DNA from: Solidesulfovibrio carbinoliphilus subsp. oakridgensis
GTDB lineage: Bacteria > Desulfobacterota > Desulfovibrionia > Desulfovibrionales > Desulfovibrionaceae
DNA: 64,000 bases
Assembly: GCF_000177215.2 (NCBI RefSeq)
Contig: NZ_CM001368.1
Span: forward strand, 3,107,625 to 3,171,624
Direction: 5' to 3'
The position numbers and the translations under genes are program-made. The notes beneath the pieces are model-generated. The model was given only the letters and a program-made list of their open reading frames with translations, did no database searches and was not told the origin of the DNA. Positions 41,394-50,040 of this stretch are shown here, piece by piece; the first letter of the stretch is position 1; every line of letters starts with the position of its first letter.

Positions 41394-42836
41394 ATGTTAC
41401 GCACCATCCGTTCCAAAATGCTGTTCGTCTTTGCGGCCAGCCTTTTCACCATGCTCGGCCTGGCCGCGCTCCATCTCGGCAGCCTGTCGGCCCTTCGCGA
41501 ACGCTATCTGGTCAGCGAACGCATCGAGGACCTGCTAAACGACATCCTGGAAGTGCGGCGGTTCGAGAAGAACTACCTGCTCTACCACGACACGGCCAGT
41601 CTGCGGGAGGGGCTCGACTATCTCGACGCCGTGGACCGGCTGGCCGGGGGGCTGACCGGTTCCATGGAGCGGGAGCTCGGCGACGCGGCCTACCGGGAGT
41701 TCCTGGCCGACTTGGCGGCCTACCGGCTGGCCCTGTCCCGGCTGCCGGCCGGCGGCCGGCCGGGCGCCGAGGAGACCGAGGCCGTCAGGGCCAGGGGCAA
41801 GGCGCTGACCGACTATGCCACGGGTCTGCTCTCCTCCAAGCGCCACCGCATCCACGAGACCATCCGGCAGTCGTTGGCCGTGCCCTTCGCCTTTGCCGGC
41901 ATCTTCCTGGCCGTGACCATCGCCGTGGTGGCCCTGGTCAGCACCCGGGTGCTGCGGCCCCTGGCCCTGTTGCGCGAAACCACCCGCCGGGTCGGGGCCG
42001 GCGATTTCCGGCCCGTGCCGTTGCGCCCGGACCTGACCGACGAGATTTCCGGGCTCATGGGGGCGTTCAACCTCATGGCCCACCAGATCGAGGCCAACCA
42101 GGAGCACCTGCTCCAGGCCCGCAAGATGGCGGCCCTTGGCACGTTCACGGCCGGCGTGGCCCATGAGCTCAACAATCCCATCAATAACATCACCCTGACC
42201 GTGGACGCCCTGCTCGAAGACCATGCCGATTACCTCGACGACGACGGCCGGGAGCTCGTGGCCGACATCGCCGGCCAGGCCGACCGGGCCGCGGACATCG
42301 TGCGAAACCTCCTCGATTTCTCCCGCACCGAACGCCCCCCCCTGCTGCCCCTGGCCGCCAGGGACGTGGCCGCCTCCAGCCTGGCCCTGGTCAGAAACCA
42401 GCTGCTCGGCGCCGGCCTTGCCGTGGCGATGCAGGTCCAGGAGGACCTGCCCCCGATCCGGGGCGACCTGCGAAGCCTCCAGCAGGTCCTGGTCAACATC
42501 CTCCTGAACGCCGTCCAGGCCACGCCGCGCGGCGGCCGGGTGACGCTTTCGGTCGCGGCCGGGGAAAACGGCGAGACCTGTTTCGCCGTGGCCGACTCCG
42601 GCCCGGGCGTCAGCCCCGAGGTCCGCCAGCACATGTTCGAACCGTTTTACACCACCAAGGGCGTGGGCAAGGGCACGGGCCTGGGGCTGGCCGTGGCCTA
42701 TTCCCTGACCCGCCGCCACGGCGGGCGCATCGAGGTCGAGAGCCCGGAAACCGGCGGCGCGGTCTTCACCGTCTGCCTGCCGGCCGCTCTCGCCGAAAGT
42801 CCGGCCCCGGGGCCGTCGCCGGAGGCCCGGACATGA
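41394..42836 (+). CDS. Membrane sensor histidine kinase (NtrB-like partner)
   Basis: A 480-residue kinase: a membrane helix (8-28), a periplasmic helical sensor (about 30-170, with VRRFEKNYLLYHD), a second helix (about 172-195), HAMP (to about 250), then HisKA with the phospho-acceptor in FTAGVAHELNNPINNI near 270 and an HATPase domain (NILLNAVQATPRGG, VADSGPGV, GTGLGLAVAYSL). The first residues MLRTIRSKMLFVF follow GAAGGACAG. Its last four bases overlap the regulator, so the pair is a two-component system. The signal is unknown. Confidence 0.92.
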   Translation: MLRTIRSKMLFVFAASLFTMLGLAALHLGSLSALRERYLVSERIEDLLNDILEVRRFEKNYLLYHDTASLREGLDYLDAVDRLAGGLTGSMERELGDAAYREFLADLAAYRLALSRLPAGGRPGAEETEAVRARGKALTDYATGLLSSKRHRIHETIRQSLAVPFAFAGIFLAVTIAVVALVSTRVLRPLALLRETTRRVGAGDFRPVPLRPDLTDEISGLMGAFNLMAHQIEANQEHLLQARKMAALGTFTAGVAHELNNPINNITLTVDALLEDHADYLDDDGRELVADIAGQADRAADIVRNLLDFSRTERPPLLPLAARDVAASSLALVRNQLLGAGLAVAMQVQEDLPPIRGDLRSLQQVLVNILLNAVQATPRGGRVTLSVAAGENGETCFAVADSGPGVSPEVRQHMFEPFYTTKGVGKGTGLGLAVAYSLTRRHGGRIEVESPETGGAVFTVCLPAALAESPAPGPSPEART

Positions 42837-44176
42837 AGCCGCGCATCGCCGTGGTGGACGACGAGACCATCGTCTGCAACCGCCTGAGCCGGGCCCTGGC
42901 CAAGGACGGGGCCGAGGTCGAGGCCTTCACCGAAGGCCAGGCCTTTCTGGCCCGCCACGGCGAGGCCCCCTTCGACCTGGTCTTCCTGGATCTCATGTTG
43001 CCGGACGGCGACGGCATCAGCCACATTCCGGCCATAAAGGCCGTGTCCCCGGGCACCGAGATCATCGTCATCACCGGCTACGGCTCCATCGAGACGGCCA
43101 TTGCCGCGGTCAAGGAGGGGGCCTTTCATTACGTGCAAAAGCCGGTCAAGCTGGCCGAGGTCCGCCAGCTGGCCCAGACGGCCCTGGAGCGGGCGGCGCT
43201 GCGCCAGGAGAACCTGCGCCTGCGCCAGGTTTTGAAGGGCGCGCAAGGCGAGAAACCGCTGATCGGCCTGTCGCCGGCCCTCCGCAAGGTTTTTGCCATG
43301 ATCGACAAGGTGGCCCCGGTCGACTGCAACGTGCTCCTGACCGGGGCCAGCGGCACGGGCAAGGAGCTGGTGGCCCGGGCGGTCCACCGCCAAAGCGCCC
43401 GCCGGGACCGGCCGTTCGTGCCGTTCAACTGCGGGGCCTTCACCGAGGACCTCGGCAGCAGCGAGCTTTTCGGCTATGAGAAGGGGGCCTTCACCGGGGC
43501 CACGGCCACGAAGATCGGGCTTTTGGAATCGGCCACCGGCGGCACGGTCTTCCTGGACGAGATCGGCGAGATGCCGCTGTCCATGCAGGTCAAGCTCCTG
43601 CGCGCCATCCAGGAGCGGCGGATCCTTCGCGTCGGCGGCATCCGGCCCATCGACCTCGACATCCGGATCGTGGCCGCGACCAACAAGGACTTGAAACACG
43701 AGGCCGCCACCGGCGCCTTTCGCGAGGACCTCTTTTTCCGCCTGAACGTGGTCACCATCCACCTGCCCCGCCTGTCCGAGCGCCGCGAGGACGTAGCTCC
43801 CCTGGCCGAGCACTTCCTGGAGAAATACAACCGGGCCTTTCGCAAGGTGGTAAGGGCCATCGACCCCGAAGCCCTGGCGATCCTTACGGCCTACAGTTAT
43901 CCGGGCAACGTGCGCGAGCTCGAAAACATCATCGAGCGCGGCGTGGCCCTGACCGAGGGCGACACGCTCCTCGTCAAGGACCTGCCGTCGGACCTGCGCC
44001 AGCTGTCTTTTGATTCCGTGGAAGGGGAAGGGCTCGTGTCCCTGGAGGAGATGGAGCGGCGCTACATCGCCCGGGTGCTCGAACGCACGGGCTATAACAA
44101 GGGTCTGGCCGCCCAGGTCCTCGGCCTGCCGCGCACCACGCTCTGGCGCAAGCTCAAGCAGTACGGCCTGGAGTGA
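42833..44176 (+). CDS. Sigma-54-dependent response regulator (NtrC family)
   Basis: A 447-residue activator: receiver domain with DDE near 8 and the phospho-Asp in VFLDLMLPDGD near 53, then an AAA+ domain with Walker A TGASGTGKELVAR near 173, the GAFTGA sigma-54-contact loop near 222 and Walker B TVFLDEIGE near 240, and a Fis-type helix-turn-helix (VLERTGYNKGLAAQVLGLPR) at the end. Activators of this kind act on -24/-12 promoters. Two such promoters were found close by, upstream of its own kinase (41286) and upstream of the stress/PEP operon (38681). Which it controls is inferred. Confidence 0.95.
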   Translation: MKPRIAVVDDETIVCNRLSRALAKDGAEVEAFTEGQAFLARHGEAPFDLVFLDLMLPDGDGISHIPAIKAVSPGTEIIVITGYGSIETAIAAVKEGAFHYVQKPVKLAEVRQLAQTALERAALRQENLRLRQVLKGAQGEKPLIGLSPALRKVFAMIDKVAPVDCNVLLTGASGTGKELVARAVHRQSARRDRPFVPFNCGAFTEDLGSSELFGYEKGAFTGATATKIGLLESATGGTVFLDEIGEMPLSMQVKLLRAIQERRILRVGGIRPIDLDIRIVAATNKDLKHEAATGAFREDLFFRLNVVTIHLPRLSERREDVAPLAEHFLEKYNRAFRKVVRAIDPEALAILTAYSYPGNVRELENIIERGVALTEGDTLLVKDLPSDLRQLSFDSVEGEGLVSLEEMERRYIARVLERTGYNKGLAAQVLGLPRTTLWRKLKQYGLE

Positions 44177-44249
44177 CCGGCCGCGCCGGCCGGGAGCGGG
44201 CCGCCTTTCCGACAACGCATCGCCACGCCCGCCGGGCCTGGGAGGGACC

Positions 44250-44819
44250 ATGAAACGACTGATCGTCGGCATCTCCGGCGCAAGCGGCGTCATCCTTGGC
44301 GTGAGGCTCCTCGAAGTCCTCGGCCAGACGCCGGACGTGGAAACCCACTGCATCATCAGCCCCGGCGCGGCCGTGACCCTGCGCCTGGAGACCGGCCGGA
44401 CCGTGGAGAGCGTCGCGGCCCTGGCCGGCGTGGTCCACGACCACGACAATCTGGCCGCCGCCATTTCGAGCGGCTCCTTTCCGGTGGCCGGCATGGTGGT
44501 GGCGCCGTGCTCCATGAAGAGCCTGGCCCAGATCGCCCTGTCCCTTGGCGACAATCTTCTCGCCCGGGCCGCCGACGTGACCCTCAAGGAACGGCGCAAG
44601 CTGGTCCTCGTGCCGCGCGAGACGCCGCTGCACCTCGGGCACCTGCGCCACATGGTGGCCGTGACCGAAATGGGCGGCATCATCCTGCCCCCGGCCCCGT
44701 CCTTCTACCACGCCCCCAAGACCATCATGGACGTGGTGGACCAGACCGTGGGCAAGATCCTCGACCAGTTCGGCATCCTCCACGACCTCTTTGCCCGCTG
44801 GGGCGGCCGCGACGCCTGA
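44250..44819 (+). CDS. ubiX: UbiX flavin prenyltransferase
   Basis: A 189-residue flavoprotein that joins dimethylallyl phosphate to FMN to make prenyl-FMN for UbiD-type decarboxylases. The N-terminus MKRLIVGISGASGVILGVRLLE is the family signature and LVLVPRETPLHLGHLRHM near 120 and PPAPSFYHAP near 147 line the active site. In futalosine-route organisms a homologue (MqnM) is also used for menaquinone. ATG 44250 follows GGAGGG. It lies 73 bases after the NtrC-type gene; no UbiD partner is nearby. Confidence 0.93.
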   Translation: MKRLIVGISGASGVILGVRLLEVLGQTPDVETHCIISPGAAVTLRLETGRTVESVAALAGVVHDHDNLAAAISSGSFPVAGMVVAPCSMKSLAQIALSLGDNLLARAADVTLKERRKLVLVPRETPLHLGHLRHMVAVTEMGGIILPPAPSFYHAPKTIMDVVDQTVGKILDQFGILHDLFARWGGRDA

Positions 44820-44836
44820 GGCGGCCGCCCATGCCC

Positions 44837-44897
44837 CGGTCGGGTGGGTCCGGGAGGGGGTGACCCCCTCCCGGCCGCCGGAGGCATCTTCCTCTCC
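44837..44897. repeat. Intergenic palindromic repeat, copy D
   Basis: Full copy with GGGAGGGGGTGACCCCCTCCC as in copy B and the CGGCCGCCGGAGGCATC tail, between convergent genes. Confidence 0.8.
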
Positions 44898-44925
44898 TCT
44901 CCTCCCCCCCCCTCTCCCTCTCCCG

Positions 44926-47286
44926 CTACGCCGGCGGTCCGGCCGTTTTCTGCACCCAGAACTGGTACATCTCGATGAAGGTGTCCGGGTTGTCCTCCTC
45001 GAAATAGTGCCAGTTGGACAGGTCGGTGGCGGCCGGATCCCCGGGAAAGCGCCGCCGGTAGGCCTCGAGCGCCGGGACGTCGAGGTCGAAGCCAAGCAGC
45101 GTCAGGCCGTTTTCCGCCAGAAAGGCCTTGAGGCCAAGGGGCGTGGTGCAGTGCTCGCAAACGTGGAAGAGGAGGTCCCGGCAGCCGCTGATGCTGAAAA
45201 AATCATTGAGGAGAATCCGGCGCAGGGGATCGTCGGCCGGCAGGCCAAGGAGCTCCTGGCGGCAGCGGCGCATGGATTCGGCCGTGGCCGTGTAGCCCCG
45301 GGCGAAGAGATAGGCTCTGGCCCGGACGATGCCGCGCCGGGCGATGTCGCTGTAGAGCCCAAGCCGCATGCAGCCCCCCGGGCGCAGCAGCGAAACGAGC
45401 ACCCGCCAGCCGGCCAGGGGATCGGCCAGGTGGTGGAGCACGCCCGAGGATTCGATGACGTCGAACCGGCGGCCGAGATCCGAGAGGCCCAGGATGTCGG
45501 CCTGGGCGTATTCGATGCCGCCGACGCCGAGCTCCCGGGTCTTTCGGCGGGCGTAGCCGAGGCTTGCGAGGCTCAAGTCCACGGCCAGGACCCGCGCCCC
45601 CCGGAACCGGCGGGCCGTCTCCAGGGCGTGTTGCCCGGTGCCGCAGCCGGCCACCAGCACGTCCAGGCCGTCCCGGGCGCCGAGCGGGGCGAAGACGGCC
45701 CGGGGAAAGCGGCGGCGCAGGTAGGCGTCGAAAAGGACGGGCGCGTCCACGGGCGCGGCTTTGATCCAGCGCGGGTAGGGATTTTCCTCGTACTGCAGCC
45801 GCACCCGCTGGGACACCGCGTCCACGATGGCCGTAAGCCCCGGCGTGTCCTCCCGGTAGCCTTGCTCCTCGGCCGGCTCGCGCACCTGCTGGGTGAGGAG
45901 CGCCTCCACGGGTCCGGGCCAGGGCCGGGCAGGCAACCGCTCGGCCGCTTCCAGGGTGTGGAGCGGAAAATAGGCGGCCACGGCCACGACGAGCAGGGCC
46001 GGGATGTCCCGGTCGGCCGTGAGGGCCGCCTCCAGGGCATCGCGCAGGGCCCTGGCCCGGGTTTCCTCCTCCTCGGCCACGGCAAAGGCGTATTCGTTGA
46101 CATGGCACTGCCGGGCCAGGGAGGCGTAAAAGCCGAGGGCGTCGGCCTCCGGCGGCCTGGCGGCGGCCCCTTCGGCGGTCGCCAGCAGGACGGTGCGGGC
46201 CTGGGTCAGAAACCGCTCCAGGGGCACGGTGCAGACCGGCGTGGCGGCAAGCAGGCTTTCGACCAGCGGCTCCCGGCCCCAGGCCTGGGGCCCCTGGGGG
46301 CCGAACAAGGCCTCCCGGTCCAGGCGGTTGGGCCAGGCGGCGGCCGCCCGGGTGACGGCCGGGCCGAGGGCCTCGTGGTGTTCGAGCAGCCGGCAGGCCG
46401 GGGCGGCCAGCAGTTCCGGCCGGGTCCAGGGCTCGGCCAGGGCCCGGGCGGCCGCGTCCCGGACGCCCGCGTCGGCCTGCCAGGGCGGCAGCCGGCGCAG
46501 GCATTCGCAGTAGAGCCGCCGGGCCTCCAGGCCCGGCCCCTGTTCCAGGGACCGGACGACCAGCTCCAGGGCGGCGCCGGGATCGTCCCCCTGGTCCAGG
46601 AGGCAGGCCGCCAGCAGGTCCAGGGCCTGGGCCAGGGTGGGATCGGCCGCCAGGGCGGCCCTGGCGCAGGCCAGGGCCGCGTCCGGGCGGCCGAGTTCGC
46701 GCAGGGTGATGCCCCGGTTGGTCAGGGCGTAGGCGTAGTCCGGGGCCAGGGCCACGGCCGCGGCATAGGCGGCCTCGGCCTCTTGCAGCCGGCCGAGGTC
46801 CTTTAAGGCGTTGCCCAGGTTGTAGTGGGACCTGGCCTGGTCCGGGGAGAGGGCAATGGCCTGCCTGTAGCTGGCGGCGGCCTCGTGCGGCCGGCCGGCG
46901 GCCTCGAAGGCCGCTCCCTGGTTGGTGAGGGCCCGCACCGAGGCCGGATCGAGGGCCAGGGCCTGGCCGTAGCAGGTCAGCGCCTCGTCCAGGCAGCCGG
47001 CCTCGGCCAGGGCGATGCCGAGGTTGTTGTGGATGTCGGACACGTCCGGGGCCAGGGCGGCGGCCTTCTTGAGGCTGGCCACGGCCGGTCCGCTCTGGCC
47101 CAGGCGCAGGTGCAGGGTGCCAAGCAGGCTCCAGCCGAAGACGTCCGAGGGAAAACGCCGCGTCAGGTCCGTTGCCCGCTCTTCGGTCTCGGCAAAGAGC
47201 CCGGCATTGTAAAGGGCCACGACATCGAGCTTTTCCGTCCGGCTCGGGACCATCGCCATCTCGACAGGATGCGCTTGCGTCTGCAT
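44926..47286 (-). CDS. TPR-repeat / methyltransferase fusion protein
   Basis: A 786-residue protein. The N-terminal third is made of about seven TPR repeats (for example DIHNNLGIALAEAGCLDEAL near 85 and SHYNLGNALKDLGRLQEAE near 155). A less repetitive middle follows. From about residue 535 there is a class I SAM methyltransferase fold, with LDVLVAGCGTGQHALE near 540 binding SAM and DVIESSGVLHHLADP near 610. The TPR part probably recruits a substrate protein or glycan enzyme. The target is unknown. Confidence 0.87.
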   Translation of the reverse strand: MQTQAHPVEMAMVPSRTEKLDVVALYNAGLFAETEERATDLTRRFPSDVFGWSLLGTLHLRLGQSGPAVASLKKAAALAPDVSDIHNNLGIALAEAGCLDEALTCYGQALALDPASVRALTNQGAAFEAAGRPHEAAASYRQAIALSPDQARSHYNLGNALKDLGRLQEAEAAYAAAVALAPDYAYALTNRGITLRELGRPDAALACARAALAADPTLAQALDLLAACLLDQGDDPGAALELVVRSLEQGPGLEARRLYCECLRRLPPWQADAGVRDAAARALAEPWTRPELLAAPACRLLEHHEALGPAVTRAAAAWPNRLDREALFGPQGPQAWGREPLVESLLAATPVCTVPLERFLTQARTVLLATAEGAAARPPEADALGFYASLARQCHVNEYAFAVAEEEETRARALRDALEAALTADRDIPALLVVAVAAYFPLHTLEAAERLPARPWPGPVEALLTQQVREPAEEQGYREDTPGLTAIVDAVSQRVRLQYEENPYPRWIKAAPVDAPVLFDAYLRRRFPRAVFAPLGARDGLDVLVAGCGTGQHALETARRFRGARVLAVDLSLASLGYARRKTRELGVGGIEYAQADILGLSDLGRRFDVIESSGVLHHLADPLAGWRVLVSLLRPGGCMRLGLYSDIARRGIVRARAYLFARGYTATAESMRRCRQELLGLPADDPLRRILLNDFFSISGCRDLLFHVCEHCTTPLGLKAFLAENGLTLLGFDLDVPALEAYRRRFPGDPAATDLSNWHYFEEDNPDTFIEMYQFWVQKTAGPPA

Positions 47287-47708
47287 GGGGCCGCCTGCTT
47301 GCTGGAGGGTCTGCGGGGGTGCGTCACGTCACGCCTGGGTCGAAACCTCCGATCGGGAAGCGGCGTCGGCCGCTCCTGGTGGCACGGTGAAAAAGGGTGT
47401 CCGGCCGCGGCCCGCTTCCGTGGGACGGCGGTCACGGCTTTTGAGGATTGCCGTGACCGTTACCACAAGCGCCGGCCGTTACCAAGCGGGATTCGGCCCT
47501 GGCCGCGCCGTCGTGGCGACCGGCCGGACCGGCCCTTTGGACTGGACGGTTCTTCGCGACTGGGCTAGCAGGGGGAAGGATGGAGCCCTGGCCGGAATTT
47601 GCCGGCCGGGGCCGCTTCGCCATGGGGGGCCGCCGGCGTCCCGGCATGGGAAAAGGACGCCTGGGCGGGCGGTTACTGGCGCGAACCTGAGATAAGGAGG
47701 ACACAGGC
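47287..47708. other. Divergent intergenic region upstream of glnA
   Basis: About 420 bases with no gene. It holds an inverted repeat CGGTCACGGC / GCCGTGACCG (47429-47459) and two direct repeats CCGTTACCA (47457-47465 and 47476-47484) spaced 19 bases apart. A strong AAGGAGG site precedes glnA. No clear promoter boxes were found. Confidence 0.5.
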
Positions 47709-49046
47709 ATGGCGGTTTTCAACTGCAAAAACGCCGACGACGTGCTGCGGGCCGTGAAGGATTACAACGTCTCCTTCATCCAGTTCTGGTTCATCGACGT
47801 GCTGGGGGTGCTCAAAAGCTTCCAGATCACGCCCCGGGAGCTGGAAAACGCCTTCGAGGAAGGCATGGGCTTCGACGGCTCCTCGATCACCGGGTTCACC
47901 AAGATCCAGGAATCGGACATGGTGGCCTTCCCCGACCCGTCCACCTTCCAGCTCGTGGCCTGGCGGCCGTCGGACCGTCCGGTGGCCAGGCTTTTTTGCG
48001 ATGTCAAAAACCCGGACGGCACACCCTTTGCGGCCGACTCGCGCTATGTCCTCAAGCGCATGCTCAAGAAGGCCGCCGACCTCGGCTACACCTACTACGT
48101 CGGCCCGGAGCTCGAATTTTTCCTTTTCGCCAACTCGTCCGAGCCCCAGATCCTGGACCACGGCGGTTATTTCGACGCCCCGCCCCGGGACCTGGCCAAC
48201 GACGTGCGCCGCGACATCAATTTCGCCCTGGAATCCATGGGCGTGGCCGTGGAATACAGCCACCACGAAGTGGCCCCGAGCCAGCACGAGATCGACCTGC
48301 GCTACCAGGAAGGCCTGCTCATGGCCGACTACGCCCAGACCTACCGGGTGGTGGTCAAGGAGGTGGCCCGCAAGCACGGCTGCTACGCCACCTTCATGCC
48401 AAAGCCGCTTTTCGGGGAAAACGGCTCGGGCATGCACTGCCACCAGTCGCTTTTCAGGGGCACCAAGAACGCCTTTTACGACGCCTCCGACGCCTACCAC
48501 CTGTCCGGCGAGGCCAAGAGCTACATCGCCGGGCTCCTGCGCCACGCCCCGGAATTCGCCCTCGTCACCAACCAGTGGGTCAATTCCTACAAACGGCTGG
48601 TGCCGGGCTACGAGGCCCCGGTCTACATCGCCTGGGCGAGGCGCAACCGGTCCTCGCTCGTGCGCGTGCCGATGTACAAGCCCGGCAAGGAGGCGGCCAC
48701 CCGCATCGAGTTGCGAAGCCCCGACCCGGCCTGCAACCTCTACCTCTGCTTCGCGGCCATGCTCGGCGCGGGGCTTCGGGGCATGGAGGAGAACTACGAA
48801 CTGGCCGCGCCCATCGAGGAGAACATCTTCAAGATGACCGACGAGGAGATGGCGGCCAAGGGCATCTCCTCCCTGCCGGGCAGCCTGCGGGAGGCCGTGG
48901 ACAACCTGGAGAAGAGCGAGCTCATGCGCGAGGTCCTGGGCGACCACCTCCACGCCGCCCTGGTCGAGAACAAGAAGGCCGAGTGGGACGCCTACCGGAC
49001 CCAGGTCACGGAGTGGGAGATCGAGCGCTACCTGCCGATTCTCTAG
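47709..49046 (+). CDS. glnA: Glutamine synthetase, type I (GSI-alpha)
   Basis: A 445-residue enzyme that makes glutamine from glutamate, ammonia and ATP. Motifs: FDGSSITGF near 55, the Glu ligand in YYVGPELEFFLF near 130, GENGSGMHCHQS near 236 and the NRSSLVRVP loop near 314. It lacks the adenylylation-site region of the longer GSI-beta, and its length fits GSI-alpha, which is controlled by feedback and repressors and not by adenylylation. Start and stop fit the family. Confidence 0.95.
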   Translation: MAVFNCKNADDVLRAVKDYNVSFIQFWFIDVLGVLKSFQITPRELENAFEEGMGFDGSSITGFTKIQESDMVAFPDPSTFQLVAWRPSDRPVARLFCDVKNPDGTPFAADSRYVLKRMLKKAADLGYTYYVGPELEFFLFANSSEPQILDHGGYFDAPPRDLANDVRRDINFALESMGVAVEYSHHEVAPSQHEIDLRYQEGLLMADYAQTYRVVVKEVARKHGCYATFMPKPLFGENGSGMHCHQSLFRGTKNAFYDASDAYHLSGEAKSYIAGLLRHAPEFALVTNQWVNSYKRLVPGYEAPVYIAWARRNRSSLVRVPMYKPGKEAATRIELRSPDPACNLYLCFAAMLGAGLRGMEENYELAAPIEENIFKMTDEEMAAKGISSLPGSLREAVDNLEKSELMREVLGDHLHAALVENKKAEWDAYRTQVTEWEIERYLPIL

Positions 49047-49078
49047 CCGATCCGCCTTCTTTGCCGTGTTGCCGTTTC

Positions 49079-49102
49079 GGGCCGCCTTCGGGCGGCCCTT
49101 TT
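49079..49102 (+). terminator. Terminator of glnA
   Basis: Arms GGGCCGCC / GGCGGCCC with a TTCG tetraloop, followed by TTTT, 33 bases after the stop. Confidence 0.85.
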
Positions 49103-49232
49103 CGTGGGGGCCGGTCGGTCACGGGTGCCGGTCCGGGGCCAGGGCACCCGGTTTACGGCGCAGGCCGAACATGTTATCACGTGTTCACCGACGCTTTTCC
49201 TTTTCCAATCGCCCTTTTCCAAGCGAGCTTTT

Positions 49233-50003
49233 TTGAAATACCACAAATCCATACTCGCGCTTCTGTGCAGCAGCCTGATCTGTCTGTCGCTCTTGGCGCT
49301 TTACTACAAGAAAGGGTGGGACCTGGCTGGCGGACAGTTGCGGGAGATATCCGACAACATCGATATGCTCAAAACCGTGATGCAGGATCTGGGCGGCGTC
49401 TACGCCCGCACCCGCATGAGCATCATTTTGACGCAACTGCAATCCCAGGATGAGGACCTGCTTGTCGTCTTTGGCGACAGCATCGTCGAGCAGATGTATT
49501 ATCCCGCCACCGCCGGCCGCAACATCATCAACACCGGCATTTCCGGGACCAAGGCCCTGGAGGCCAGGCCCTTTCTGGAACGGATTCTTGCCGCTTCCCG
49601 CGGTCCCCTGGTCGTGCTCTCCATCGGCACCAACGACGCCTTGGAGAAGTCCTTGGCCACGGCCGACCAGTTTGCGGCCGGGTACGAGGAACTGGCCCGG
49701 CTCGTCCTGGCCAGCGGCCGCAAGCTGGTCCTCGCCACCCTGCCCCCCCTGGAGGACGGCAAGGCCGCTTCCGCCATGTTCGATCGGGCGAGCCTTGCCA
49801 GCTACAATGCCCGCATCCGCGAGATCGGCCGGCGCACCGGCGCGGTGGTGGCCGACGTCAACGACGTGCTGACCAGACGGCAGGCCGCCCACCCGGGCCC
49901 CTTCACCGTGGACGGGGTGCACCTCGACGCGGCCGCGGCCACCGTCTGGCGCGACACCGTGTACACTGCCATCCGCCAGGCCCTGGCGGATGGCGGCGCC
50001 TGA
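49233..50003 (+). CDS. SGNH/GDSL hydrolase with N-terminal membrane anchor
   Basis: A 256-residue protein with one N-terminal helix (about residues 6-22) and an SGNH-hydrolase domain. All four blocks are visible: VVFGDSIVE near 84, NTGISGT near 104, SIGTNDALE near 130 and DGVHLDAAA near 230, supplying Ser, Gly, Asn and the Asp/His pair. It probably removes acyl groups from glycans or lipids outside the cell. The start is uncertain: TTG 49233 begins a natural anchor, but the ribosome site is weak; an in-frame ATG at 49104 overlaps the glnA terminator region. Confidence 0.72.
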   Translation: MKYHKSILALLCSSLICLSLLALYYKKGWDLAGGQLREISDNIDMLKTVMQDLGGVYARTRMSIILTQLQSQDEDLLVVFGDSIVEQMYYPATAGRNIINTGISGTKALEARPFLERILAASRGPLVVLSIGTNDALEKSLATADQFAAGYEELARLVLASGRKLVLATLPPLEDGKAASAMFDRASLASYNARIREIGRRTGAVVADVNDVLTRRQAAHPGPFTVDGVHLDAAAATVWRDTVYTAIRQALADGGA

Positions 50004-50040
50004 AGGCCGGCTGCTCCCGCCTTGACAAGGGCGTGACGCC

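Noticed and set aside
47590-47604. Possible sigma-54 promoter before glnA (CTGGCCGGAATTTGCC)
   Set aside because: The GG to GC spacing is one base short of the required distance.
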